Source of the DNA: Flavobacterium sediminis
GTDB lineage: Bacteria; Bacteroidota; Bacteroidia; Flavobacteriales; Flavobacteriaceae
DNA: 64,000 nt
Assembly (NCBI RefSeq): GCF_003148385.1
Contig: NZ_CP029463.1
Location: 3,038,001-3,102,000, forward strand
Reading direction: 5' to 3'
The position numbers were made by a program, and so were the translations under genes. The stretch's first letter is position 1. Every line of letters starts with the position of its first letter. The notes beneath the pieces were generated by a model. The model ran no database searches. It saw only the letters and a list, made by a program, of their open reading frames with translations, and was not told the DNA's origin. Positions 48,144 to 55,732 of the stretch are shown piece by piece.

Positions 48144-48263
48144 ATGACAGTATTTCAGTATGACTATCCGCGAACTGATAGTCGGATTGCTATGACTTCC
48201 GTAAAAAGCGGAGATAATAGTTCTAAAAAGAATTGTTTAACACTGAAAAAAAGAAGGTTATGA
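48144..48263 (+). CDS. Possible 39-residue leader ORF ahead of the thioesterase
   Basis: ATG at 48144 opens a 39-codon frame (MTVFQYDYPRTDSRIAMTS...) whose TGA overlaps the ATG of the thioesterase in an ATGA arrangement, which allows translational coupling. The DNA also holds a perfect 7-bp inverted repeat GACTATC/GATAGTC. No family is recognised, and an ORF of this size can arise by chance; a real gene is a minority expectation. A second mini-ORF of 20 codons starts at 47979 directly behind the riboswitch. Confidence 0.3.
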   Translation: MTVFQYDYPRTDSRIAMTSVKSGDNSSKKNCLTLKKRRL

Positions 48264-48646
48264 CAATTGAGCAAAGAATAGTACAATCGGAAACCAGAAT
48301 TTTTAAAGCTGTATTTCCTAATACGACCAATCATTATGATACGCTATTTGGCGGAACAGCAATGCAATTGATGGATGAAGTAGCCTTTATTGCGGCAACG
48401 CGTTTCTGCAGGCAGAAAGTAGTTACTGTATGTAGTGACAGAATTGATTTTAAAAAACCGATTCCAGGAGGAACTATTATTGAGTTAGTGGGTAAAGTTT
48501 GCCATGTAGGCAATACCAGTTTAAGAGTTTCTGTAGAAATATTTATTGAGGAGATGTATTCGGAAGAAAGAGACAAAGCAATTCATGGAGAATTTACTTT
48601 TGTTGCTTTGAATGAGGATAAACAGCCTGTAAGAATAGTAAGTTGA
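48260..48646 (+). CDS. Acyl-CoA thioesterase, hotdog fold
   Basis: The 128-residue protein is of the YciA/BACH-like single-hotdog type: VFPNTTNHYDTLFGGTAMQLMDEVAFIAATR (with the catalytic Asp), DRIDFKKPIPGGTIIELVGKV, and a third region GEFTFVALNE. The start at ATG 48260 is preferred to the TTG at 48233. It hydrolyses acyl-CoA thioesters; the chain-length preference cannot be told. It follows an apparently orphaned cobalamin riboswitch, which may or may not regulate it. Confidence 0.88.
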   Translation: MTIEQRIVQSETRIFKAVFPNTTNHYDTLFGGTAMQLMDEVAFIAATRFCRQKVVTVCSDRIDFKKPIPGGTIIELVGKVCHVGNTSLRVSVEIFIEEMYSEERDKAIHGEFTFVALNEDKQPVRIVS

Positions 48647-48655
48647 TCTGAAAAA

Positions 48656-48682
48656 GAAAGCCCGTTTTTACGGGCTTTTATT
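48656..48682. terminator. Bidirectional terminator after the thioesterase
   Basis: AAGCCCGT and ACGGGCTT form an 8-bp stem around a 4-base loop with T and A runs on the flanks. Confidence 0.87.
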
Positions 48683-49247
48683 ATTCAATACATTTCAGGT
48701 AATCCATAAATAAACGACTTGGGTAGAAGGTTTCTTTTAAGAGTTCTGATTGTATCTCTTTTTTGATGATGTAATCTTGACTTTCGCCGGAAAATTGTAT
48801 CCGCATTAGTGAAACCGGAGAACTTTTGAGTTCGTCGTAGTTTTGTTTTGTAAAGACAAAATAAGCATTCAATATACGAATATTAGCTTTGTCTTCCTCA
48901 ATATAGCTCAATGCAGAGCAGATATCTTCATTGATGCTTAGCAGGGTTACAATTTTACCGTTTTCTAACTGAAGTATAACTTTAGAACTTCTGTTCAGAC
49001 ATTTGGTAGGAATAAAAATCGTATTTTTTTCTACGATTTGTAGACCTAAAGTCGGAATTCCGTTATTGTTTAATAAGGTTGCCTGTATAAGTTCTTTTTT
49101 AGAACCGAAAACTTTTTCTGAGAAAAGTTGCTCTTTCAGTATTTTTAAAGAAGTAGAATCTGTTTTTTCTTCAATTTCATATTTACATCTTTTAGACTGA
49201 GAGAAAAGAGTAACAGAGGTTAGTAAAAATAGAATTAAATAGCGCAT
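48681..49247 (-). CDS. Hypothetical secreted protein
   Basis: The ATG at 49247 gives a 188-residue protein with a signal peptide (LILFLLTSVTLFSQ) that starts 3 bases from the stop of the methyltransferase gene. The mature part is rich in charged residues and includes GIPTLGLQIVEKNTIFIP and SLMRIQF. A GTG at 49265 further upstream overlaps the neighbouring gene and is less likely. I do not recognise a family. It belongs to the same transcript as the methyltransferase gene. Confidence 0.7.
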   Translation of the reverse strand: MRYLILFLLTSVTLFSQSKRCKYEIEEKTDSTSLKILKEQLFSEKVFGSKKELIQATLLNNNGIPTLGLQIVEKNTIFIPTKCLNRSSKVILQLENGKIVTLLSINEDICSALSYIEEDKANIRILNAYFVFTKQNYDELKSSPVSLMRIQFSGESQDYIIKKEIQSELLKETFYPSRLFMDYLKCIE

Positions 49248-49249
49248 AT

Positions 49250-50428
49250 TTATTTTTTTGTGCAAAATAGGATAATTTTTTTATTTTCTGAATCAGTTGT
49301 GAAAAATACATAAGTATCACCACCGTCTTTGATTTTGTATTTCTTTCTTAATTCTTCCGGTTTCAAGGGGAAGTTCCGGGTAGAAATATTAAGTTTTTGA
49401 TTGAGAAGGTATGTTTTGGCTGAATTTTTATCAAAGGGAACTACCTGATCAATTATAAAATTACGTCCCGGTAAATTTAAGTCTTCATCAGTTGTATACA
49501 AATGAGAATGCTGGTGTAATTTATCGATGTGAAAAACAGCGGAAACAGCATTAAACATACCGGATTTTAATAAAGCAGCATTGGGTTCGAACAAATATTT
49601 TTTAGGTTTGCTGAATGTGGACTGATAATCTGTATTCCAATTGAACTCACTTTTTAATGCCCTTCCTTTCTCAATAGTAACAGCAGAAATGCTAAGGTCG
49701 CCTTCATAATGGTTGTGAATTTCCCAAAGCAATTCTTTGACTTCATTCTCAAGAGCAATGACATGGATTTTCTTTACGTATTTTAATTCACTTAAACCGG
49801 CTTTTAAGTCGAGTAGAGGAGCCGTTTTTATGAGAATGTTGGATGTATATTGAAAATAAAAATCCAATAGATCAGGAACATTCGGCTCGCAATCTTTTAA
49901 CATGAAAACTTTTCCTTTAGCATCGTGTCGACGTGACGGATCAATATAGATCCAGTCTAATTTCTGATCCCTTTTTTTTATAATTTCAGTACTATCACCG
50001 GAAAGGCATTCCAGATTATCTACTTTTAAGAGTTCAGCATTGTGCTTCACAATTTCAGATAGTTCCTGGTTCCATTCACAATGAATGACTTTTTGAAATT
50101 GCTGTGCGAAATAGTAATCATCTACCCCGAAACCGCCGGTGGCATCTAATAATGTTTTTCCGCTGATTAATGAAGCTTTATAAGCTGCAGTTTGCTCTGA
50201 GGAAGTTTGTTCAACTGAAACTTTTGACGGATAAATGATATTTGCAGTAGCAAACCAAGTGGGCAATTTTTTTTCTGCTTTTTGTTTTGCAGCTATCTGT
50301 TGTACCACTTCACTTAATGCTATTCCGTTGAATTGTTTTTTTTGTAAAGCTAATTGTGTAACCTGTTGATCGATATTCCGGTTAATAAAATCCTGAACTT
50401 CTTTGTCGAGTAAAGCTTGTATCTTCAA
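49250..50428 (-). CDS. Class I SAM-dependent methyltransferase with C-terminal THUMP-like domain
   Basis: The 392-residue protein has the Rossmann methyltransferase motif LLDATGGFGVDDYYFA (SAM-binding), IYIDPSRRHDAKGKVFML, ILIKTAPLLDL and a C-terminal THUMP-like segment rich in Lys (RNFPLKPEELRKKYKIKDGGDTYVFF). The DPSRR motif is typical of this group of predicted RNA methyltransferases. The target is unknown. It is preceded by the AI-2E family permease gene with a 4-base gap, probably in the same transcript. Confidence 0.85.
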   Translation of the reverse strand: MKIQALLDKEVQDFINRNIDQQVTQLALQKKQFNGIALSEVVQQIAAKQKAEKKLPTWFATANIIYPSKVSVEQTSSEQTAAYKASLISGKTLLDATGGFGVDDYYFAQQFQKVIHCEWNQELSEIVKHNAELLKVDNLECLSGDSTEIIKKRDQKLDWIYIDPSRRHDAKGKVFMLKDCEPNVPDLLDFYFQYTSNILIKTAPLLDLKAGLSELKYVKKIHVIALENEVKELLWEIHNHYEGDLSISAVTIEKGRALKSEFNWNTDYQSTFSKPKKYLFEPNAALLKSGMFNAVSAVFHIDKLHQHSHLYTTDEDLNLPGRNFIIDQVVPFDKNSAKTYLLNQKLNISTRNFPLKPEELRKKYKIKDGGDTYVFFTTDSENKKIILFCTKK

Positions 50429-50432
50429 AAGA

Positions 50433-51518
50433 TTAAATGTTTTTGGTTAAAGCTTTAATAAGTCTGTTATTGGGTAAAAATTCTTTAGCGATCACTTTTA
50501 AAGCTGTATATGTAGGGACAGCAACAATCATTCCTAAAACCCCAAATAAGCTTCCTGAAGCTAAAATGACTAAAAATATTTCTAATGGATGACTTTTAGT
50601 ACTTTTTGAAAAAATAATAGGTTGGTTAATGTTATTATCGATTAATTGAACAATGGTCATTCCAATGATCACATAAAGGGTTGTCGGTAAGACATCATTT
50701 ATAAAATCTTGACCTATGCCACTTAGCATTACTAAAGAACTTGCTACGATCATGGCTAATAATGGACCTAAATAGGGAATGATATTTAAAATAGCACACA
50801 ACAATGCAATTATAAAAGCATTTTCAACACCAAAGATCAAAAAAACAATGAGATTCAGGATTAAAATGATAAAAAGTTGAAGTAATAAGCCTCCGAAATA
50901 ACGGCTCAAAAGTTGGTTGATCTTGTCTATTGATGTTAACACCTTTGATTTTTGTTCATCGGGTAAAACAGCTTTGAAAGCATTGAAAAAAGAATCTTTC
51001 TCTTTTAAAAGAAAAAAAGTGACAAAAAGTACAGATGCTAATCCGATACCTAGATTACTGATGAAGTTTAACAGACTGTTAAAAAAATCAGATAAAAAAT
51101 TAAGGTTTAAAGCTGAAAAGATATCGCTGGTTGCCACATCTTCTAAATGAAAACCATTTGTTTCTAAAAAATGACTAATGGTTTGTATGAGTTCGTTGTA
51201 ATTATTTTCTAAAGTTTTGATATCTAATAAGGAAAGGTTTTGTCCCTGAGTGATTAAAAGTGGAACAAAGAGCAATATGAAACCTGAAATAAGTAATAAG
51301 ACTAAGAACAAGGTAGTAATAACAGCTAAGGTATTTTTGAATTTTAATTTCCTTTTTAAAAATTGAACTACAGGATTCGTCAATAAGGTTAGTACCAGTG
51401 AAATAAGAATGTAAATCAAAAGAGCTGATAATTTGTAAGCCAGATAAAAACCCACAACGATAAGGCAAAGTATGCCTATAGTTCGTAATATTCCGTTTGA
51501 TAGTTCTTTTGAAGTCAT
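50433..51518 (-). CDS. AI-2E family permease
   Basis: The protein of about 361 residues starts at ATG 51518 (MTSKELSNGILRTIGI); the TTG two codons before is not preferred. It has about seven or eight hydrophobic segments and ends in the family motif region GVLGMIVAVPTYTALKVIAKEF, with GLLLQLFIILILN and PYLGPLLAMIVAS before it. The family includes TqsA and sodium/proton antiporter-type members, so the transported substrate is uncertain and the name is only a family label. Confidence 0.87.
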   Translation of the reverse strand: MTSKELSNGILRTIGILCLIVVGFYLAYKLSALLIYILISLVLTLLTNPVVQFLKRKLKFKNTLAVITTLFLVLLLISGFILLFVPLLITQGQNLSLLDIKTLENNYNELIQTISHFLETNGFHLEDVATSDIFSALNLNFLSDFFNSLLNFISNLGIGLASVLFVTFFLLKEKDSFFNAFKAVLPDEQKSKVLTSIDKINQLLSRYFGGLLLQLFIILILNLIVFLIFGVENAFIIALLCAILNIIPYLGPLLAMIVASSLVMLSGIGQDFINDVLPTTLYVIIGMTIVQLIDNNINQPIIFSKSTKSHPLEIFLVILASGSLFGVLGMIVAVPTYTALKVIAKEFLPNNRLIKALTKNI

Positions 51519-51530
51519 ATACAAAAATAA

Positions 51531-51559
51531 AAAAACTCGCCGTTTGAAGGCGAGTTTTT
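51531..51559 (-). terminator. Terminator of the M43 protease gene
   Basis: AAAAACTCGCC and GGCGAGTTTTT form an 11-bp stem with a 7-base loop. Confidence 0.88.
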
Positions 51560-51577
51560 ATGTGTAATTTATATTTT

Positions 51578-52546
51578 TTAAGGTTGAGCAAAAGTTTCTC
51601 TCGGACCACCGGCTGCAAAAATAGCCATCATTCTGCTTTTTTGCCCGTTTGTAAACATATACATACAAGCATCGTCAGTGTAATCCATGTAGTTCATTGT
51701 CATTTCTACCGGAGTACCGCTACATGTAGAATAATGAGGGTATGACGGACAACCGTAATTCGCAGTATTATGAGTCGGAGTATCCGCAACATAGTCAGTT
51801 CCGCAAGTTGTATCACCCCAAATGTGTCTTAAGTTCATCCAGTGACCGATTTCGTGAGTAGCAGTTCTACCTTTGTCAAACGGAGCTGTTGCAGTACCGG
51901 TATTTCCGAAATATCTGGAATCAATTACTACACCGTCAGTAGAAGAAGAACCTCCCGGAAACTGAGCGTAACCTAAGATTCCACCACCGATTGTACAAAC
52001 CCAGATGTTTAGCTTAGTATCAGGGCTAGTAGCATCAATTCCGCCTCTTTTGCTACTTTTCATGGCATCTCTGGTTCCCCATGATGATTTTCGGGTTGAT
52101 TTTCGGATGACATTATCTAAGACAAAAGAGATTCCGATATCTGCTTTTACACCACTAAAAAGTGAAGGAACTTGGTTGAAATCGGGATTATTTCCGTTAA
52201 AATCCTGATTCAAGATATCAATTTGAGATTGGATTTGTGCTAAAGAAATATTTTCAGAAGCAGAGTTGTATAAAACATTTACCACAACAGGGATTTCAAT
52301 ACTACCGTTTACTAAACGCATTTGACTCGTAGGATTGTTTAAAAAGCTTTCAGTGAAATTTTCAATTTCAGCCATTTTCACGGCTAATTGTGGATTTTCT
52401 TTTAATTGAGCTTCCAAAACATCGTTTGAAGCACAATTTCTACTAGTAACCGAATTGTTACTGATTTCCATTTCACTATTATTTTCTTCATTGCTGCAAG
52501 AAAATAATACCGCTGCTACGGCAACAGATAAAAATAATTTTCTCAT
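51578..52546 (-). CDS. M43-family (pappalysin-like) zinc metalloprotease, lipoprotein
   Basis: The 322-residue protein has a lipoprotein signal (VAAVLFSC, Cys17), a propeptide-like region, and the zinc motif HEIGHWMNLRHIWGD, the extended HExxHxxNxxH form of pappalysins. The Met-turn is MTMNYMDYTDDACMYMF. Cysteines in TTCGTDYV, YGCPSYP and STCSG suggest a disulfide-stabilised fold. The first part, up to about 100, is likely a pro-region. It is probably a surface or secreted protease. It is expressed from its own transcript. Confidence 0.9.
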   Translation of the reverse strand: MRKLFLSVAVAAVLFSCSNEENNSEMEISNNSVTSRNCASNDVLEAQLKENPQLAVKMAEIENFTESFLNNPTSQMRLVNGSIEIPVVVNVLYNSASENISLAQIQSQIDILNQDFNGNNPDFNQVPSLFSGVKADIGISFVLDNVIRKSTRKSSWGTRDAMKSSKRGGIDATSPDTKLNIWVCTIGGGILGYAQFPGGSSSTDGVVIDSRYFGNTGTATAPFDKGRTATHEIGHWMNLRHIWGDTTCGTDYVADTPTHNTANYGCPSYPHYSTCSGTPVEMTMNYMDYTDDACMYMFTNGQKSRMMAIFAAGGPRETFAQP

Positions 52547-52664
52547 AATTTTAAAAAAATTTGTTAATAAAAATACAATTAGGTTAATAGTTTAAATTAT
52601 TATAACAAATTTATAATAAAAAGTTAATAAACCTAAAAAATAGAAGAAAATTTTTGTAAGAATA

Positions 52665-53177
52665 TTATTTTATAGCTTGTGTTATTGCGAAAAGTCCAAT
52701 GGATAAGGCTTGTACAACATTCATACTACTGTTTTGACCATACATATTGATATGGGCAGTCTGATCAGATATACGTAATAATTCTTTTGATATCCCGGAG
52801 ATCTCATTTCCGATGATGAGTGCTAATGGTGTTGCCTTTTTGTCTTTTAACTGAAGGTTTTCGATAGGGATACTGTTATCCGTAATTTCAATAGCAATAA
52901 GGTAAAAGTTGTCTTTTTTTAGTCGCTCAATGAGAAGCTCTTTATCTTTTATAATTTCAAAAGGAACTGTTTTGTGAGTATTGCGGGAAGTTTTGTTGAT
53001 TTTTCGTTCCGAAAAAATAAAATGCTCTCCGGTAAAGAGGATTTTGGAAACACCGAATGCATCACAAATTCTAAATATACTGCCGATATTTTGCTGAAAA
53101 TAAACCGCATCACAAATAACGGTTATAGGGAAACGACGGGGTTCAAAAGAACTGTTATAATGGGTAAGTTGTTCCAA
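52665..53177 (-). CDS. TrmH/SpoU-family RNA methyltransferase
   Basis: The 170-residue protein has the SPOUT motifs: NIGSIFRICDAFGVSKILFTG, LALIIGNEISGIS and INMYGQNSSMNVVQALSIGLFAI, which form the knotted SAM site. It lacks the N-terminal substrate-binding domain of many RlmB or TrmH enzymes, and its target is unknown. It is the downstream partner of the DUF4159 gene with a 3-base gap. Confidence 0.88.
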   Translation of the reverse strand: MEQLTHYNSSFEPRRFPITVICDAVYFQQNIGSIFRICDAFGVSKILFTGEHFIFSERKINKTSRNTHKTVPFEIIKDKELLIERLKKDNFYLIAIEITDNSIPIENLQLKDKKATPLALIIGNEISGISKELLRISDQTAHINMYGQNSSMNVVQALSIGLFAITQAIK

Positions 53178-53180
53178 ATT

Positions 53181-53834
53181 TTAGTTACTGAAAATATAAT
53201 AGAGAATATTGGCTCCCATTTGTAACGCTTTCATACGAACGCTTTCGGGGTCGTTGTGTACTTCTGTGTCTTCCCAACCGTCTCCTAAGTCACATTCATA
53301 AGTATAAAGCAATACTAGCCGGTCACCACTAAAGATTCCGAAAGCTTGAGGCCTTTTATTGTCGTGTTCATGGATTTTCGGAAGTCCGTTAGGAAATTTA
53401 TAAGGAGCCTTAAAAATAGGATGGTTTACAGGAATTTCAACTAAATCGTCATTCGGGAAAATTTTTTTAATTTCCCTGCGAATATATTCGTCTATTCCGT
53501 AATTGTCGTCGATATGTAAAAAGCCGCCGGAATTCAGGTAATTTCTTAAATTCTCAACTTCATTGGGTGAAAAGAGAACATTCCCGTGTCCGGTCATATG
53601 AATAAAAGGGTAGGAGAACAATTCAGAACTTTCGGCTGTTACCGTATTGATTTTAGGATTGATCTTAGTATGAGCATTTTGGTTACAGAAAGCTACTAAA
53701 TTAGGTAAGGAAGTAGGGTTAGCATACCAATCGCCTCCGCCGGAATATTTAAGTAGTGCAATATCCTGAGAGAATCCCCAATTAAACAGTAGTATACTTA
53801 TTACTACATTAAAAATCAATCTCTTTTTTTTCAT
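53181..53834 (-). CDS. DUF4159 domain protein, secreted
   Basis: The 217-residue protein has a signal peptide (VVISILLFNWGFSQD) and a DUF4159 pattern: LKYSGGGDWYANPTSLPNL, PFIHMTGHGNVLFSPNEVENL, FLHIDDNYGID and RLVLLYTYECDLGDGWED. The fold is glutamine-amidotransferase-like, but no enzymatic role is established. It lies between rsmE and the TrmH gene in a compact minus-strand cluster. Confidence 0.85.
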   Translation of the reverse strand: MKKKRLIFNVVISILLFNWGFSQDIALLKYSGGGDWYANPTSLPNLVAFCNQNAHTKINPKINTVTAESSELFSYPFIHMTGHGNVLFSPNEVENLRNYLNSGGFLHIDDNYGIDEYIRREIKKIFPNDDLVEIPVNHPIFKAPYKFPNGLPKIHEHDNKRPQAFGIFSGDRLVLLYTYECDLGDGWEDTEVHNDPESVRMKALQMGANILYYIFSN

Positions 53835-53840
53835 AGTCAG

Positions 53841-54545
53841 TTATTCATTTAACAGGGCAACCGTATGACATGCTACTAAAGCAGCTGTTTCTGTTCTTAA
53901 GCGAGTGTTGCCAAGCAATACAGCCTGATAGTTATTGGTTAAAGCTAATTCAATTTCTTTTTCGGAAAAATCACCTTCGGGACCAATTAAGATCAGATAT
54001 TCTTCTTTTGGTTTGATGCAATCTTTTAATGATTTTCGTTCGCTTTCCACACAATGGGCAATGAATTTATTTTGGGCAGTAGCCTTCTGAATAAAATCTT
54101 TAAAAGAAACCGGTTCATTGATTTTTGGCAAATAATATTGCAACGATTGTTTCATGGCTGATTGTAAAATTTTTTCAGCCCGGTCAGTTTTATAAACTTT
54201 ACGCTCAGAATGTTCACAGATAACAGGTGTGATCTCCTGAATGCCTATTTCAGTTGCTTTTTCTAAGAACCATTCCAGTCGGTCGTTCATTTTTGTCGGT
54301 GCTACAGCAATATGTAAATGATATTCTGATTTAGGAAAAGAGCGGATCTCTGTGATTTTAACTTCACATTTTTTATCTGAAGCAATGCTAATCTCAGATG
54401 TAAATAAAGTACCTAAGCCGTTTGTTATAAAGACAATATCACCTTCGGATTTGCGTAATACTTTGACAATATGTCTGCTTTCTTCTTTGTCAAAAGTAAA
54501 GAAAGTATCCGAATCTTGAATGTTAGCGTTATAGAATAATTGCAT
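53841..54545 (-). CDS. rsmE: 16S rRNA (uracil-1498-N3)-methyltransferase
   Basis: The 234-residue protein starts at ATG 54545 (MQLFYNANIQDSDTFF), 4 bases after the tsaD stop. A longer upstream reading frame runs into tsaD and is rejected. Motifs: EESRHIVKVLRKSEGD near the N-terminus, VAPTKMNDRLEWFLEKATEIG, HSERKV, ILQSAMKQS, and the SPOUT signature LILIGPEGDFSEKEIE...LGNTRLRTETAALVA. It methylates U1498 of 16S rRNA. Good match in length. Confidence 0.93.
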   Translation of the reverse strand: MQLFYNANIQDSDTFFTFDKEESRHIVKVLRKSEGDIVFITNGLGTLFTSEISIASDKKCEVKITEIRSFPKSEYHLHIAVAPTKMNDRLEWFLEKATEIGIQEITPVICEHSERKVYKTDRAEKILQSAMKQSLQYYLPKINEPVSFKDFIQKATAQNKFIAHCVESERKSLKDCIKPKEEYLILIGPEGDFSEKEIELALTNNYQAVLLGNTRLRTETAALVACHTVALLNE

Positions 54546-54549
54546 GTGT

Positions 54550-55572
54550 TTAAAATTCGATTCTTGCTTTAGAAACAATATCAGAGTGACTGAAATTATG
54601 TTCTAAAAAATTATAATATCCCACAATGCCGATCATAGCCGCATTATCGGTTGTGTATTCAAATTTAGGAATAAAAGTTTTCCAGCCGTATTTTTTTTCA
54701 GCTTCTTTCAGCGTTTTACGAATTCCGGAGTTTGCAGAAACACCGCCACCAATAGCAATTTGTTTAATGCCGGTTTGTTTGACGGCTTCTTTTAGCTTAT
54801 CCATTAATATATTGATAATGGTATATTGAATGGAAGCACAGATATCGGCTTTATTCTCTTCTATGAAATCAGGGTTTTCAGCGACTTTTTTCTGTATGAA
54901 ATATAAAATTTGTGTTTTTAATCCGCTGAAACTGAAATTTAAACCATCTACTTTGGGTTTAGTGAACGGAAATGCCTTGGGGTTTCCTTCTTGGGCAAAT
55001 TTATCAATTAGTGGTCCTCCGGGATAAGGTAATCCTAGTATTTTAGCAGATTTATCAAAAGCTTCACCCACCGCATCGTCAGTAGTTTCGCCGATTATTT
55101 CCATGTCAAAGAAGCTGTTTACTTTTACAATTTGAGTATGTCCTCCGGAAATGGTTAAAGCTAAAAACGGAAAGGAAGGTTTGTCAAATCCTTCTTCTGC
55201 AATGAAGTGAGCCAGAATATGTGCTTTCATATGATTGACGGCAATAAGAGGAATCTCTAATGCAAGGCTCATAGATTTAGCAAAAGAACCACCTACAAGT
55301 AAAGACCCCATGAGTCCCGGTCCTTGTGTAAAAGCGATACAAGACAGGTCATTTTTTCGGATTCCAGCTTTTTTTAAGGCAACATCTACAACAGGAACAA
55401 TATTTTGCTGGTGAGCTCTGGAAGCAAGCTCCGGAACAACGCCACCATATTCTTCGTGAACAGACTGTCTTGCCACAATATTCGATAGTACTTTATCGTT
55501 AAGCAAAACAGCTGCTGAAGTGTCATCGCAAGAACTTTCTATTGCTAAGGTGTAAATGTTTTCAGTACTCAT
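54550..55572 (-). CDS. tsaD: tRNA threonylcarbamoyladenosine synthase subunit TsaD
   Basis: The 340-residue ASKHA-fold protein carries the family signatures: AIESSCDDTSAAVL, EEYGGVVPELASRAHQQNIVPVV, GPGLMGSLLVG, the metal-binding His114 and His118 in NHMKAHILAH, SGGHTQIV, and GGVSANSGIRK. It transfers threonylcarbamoyl to A37 of ANN-decoding tRNAs with TsaB and TsaE. It precedes rsmE and is divergent from tamB, an arrangement seen in other Flavobacteria. Confidence 0.96.
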   Translation of the reverse strand: MSTENIYTLAIESSCDDTSAAVLLNDKVLSNIVARQSVHEEYGGVVPELASRAHQQNIVPVVDVALKKAGIRKNDLSCIAFTQGPGLMGSLLVGGSFAKSMSLALEIPLIAVNHMKAHILAHFIAEEGFDKPSFPFLALTISGGHTQIVKVNSFFDMEIIGETTDDAVGEAFDKSAKILGLPYPGGPLIDKFAQEGNPKAFPFTKPKVDGLNFSFSGLKTQILYFIQKKVAENPDFIEENKADICASIQYTIINILMDKLKEAVKQTGIKQIAIGGGVSANSGIRKTLKEAEKKYGWKTFIPKFEYTTDNAAMIGIVGYYNFLEHNFSHSDIVSKARIEF

Positions 55573-55603
55573 AAAAAAGGCATAAAATTTGATGAATTCT
55601 AAC

Positions 55604-55635
55604 TTGTAAATATCTTACAAAATTCATTACTTTTG
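55604..55635 (+). promoter_or_regulatory. Promoter of tamB
   Basis: TTG at 55604-55606 and TACTTTTG at 55628-55635 are spaced by 21 bases. A transcript would begin near 55640, before the likely tamB reading frame. Confidence 0.68.
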
Positions 55636-55732
55636 TTAAATTGTGTTTTTTGCTGATTTTTCAGCAAATTTACGAATAAAATAAGCTATCGGAAAAGTAA
55701 AAAAAATAATAGTTCGCACGGTAACTTACCTT

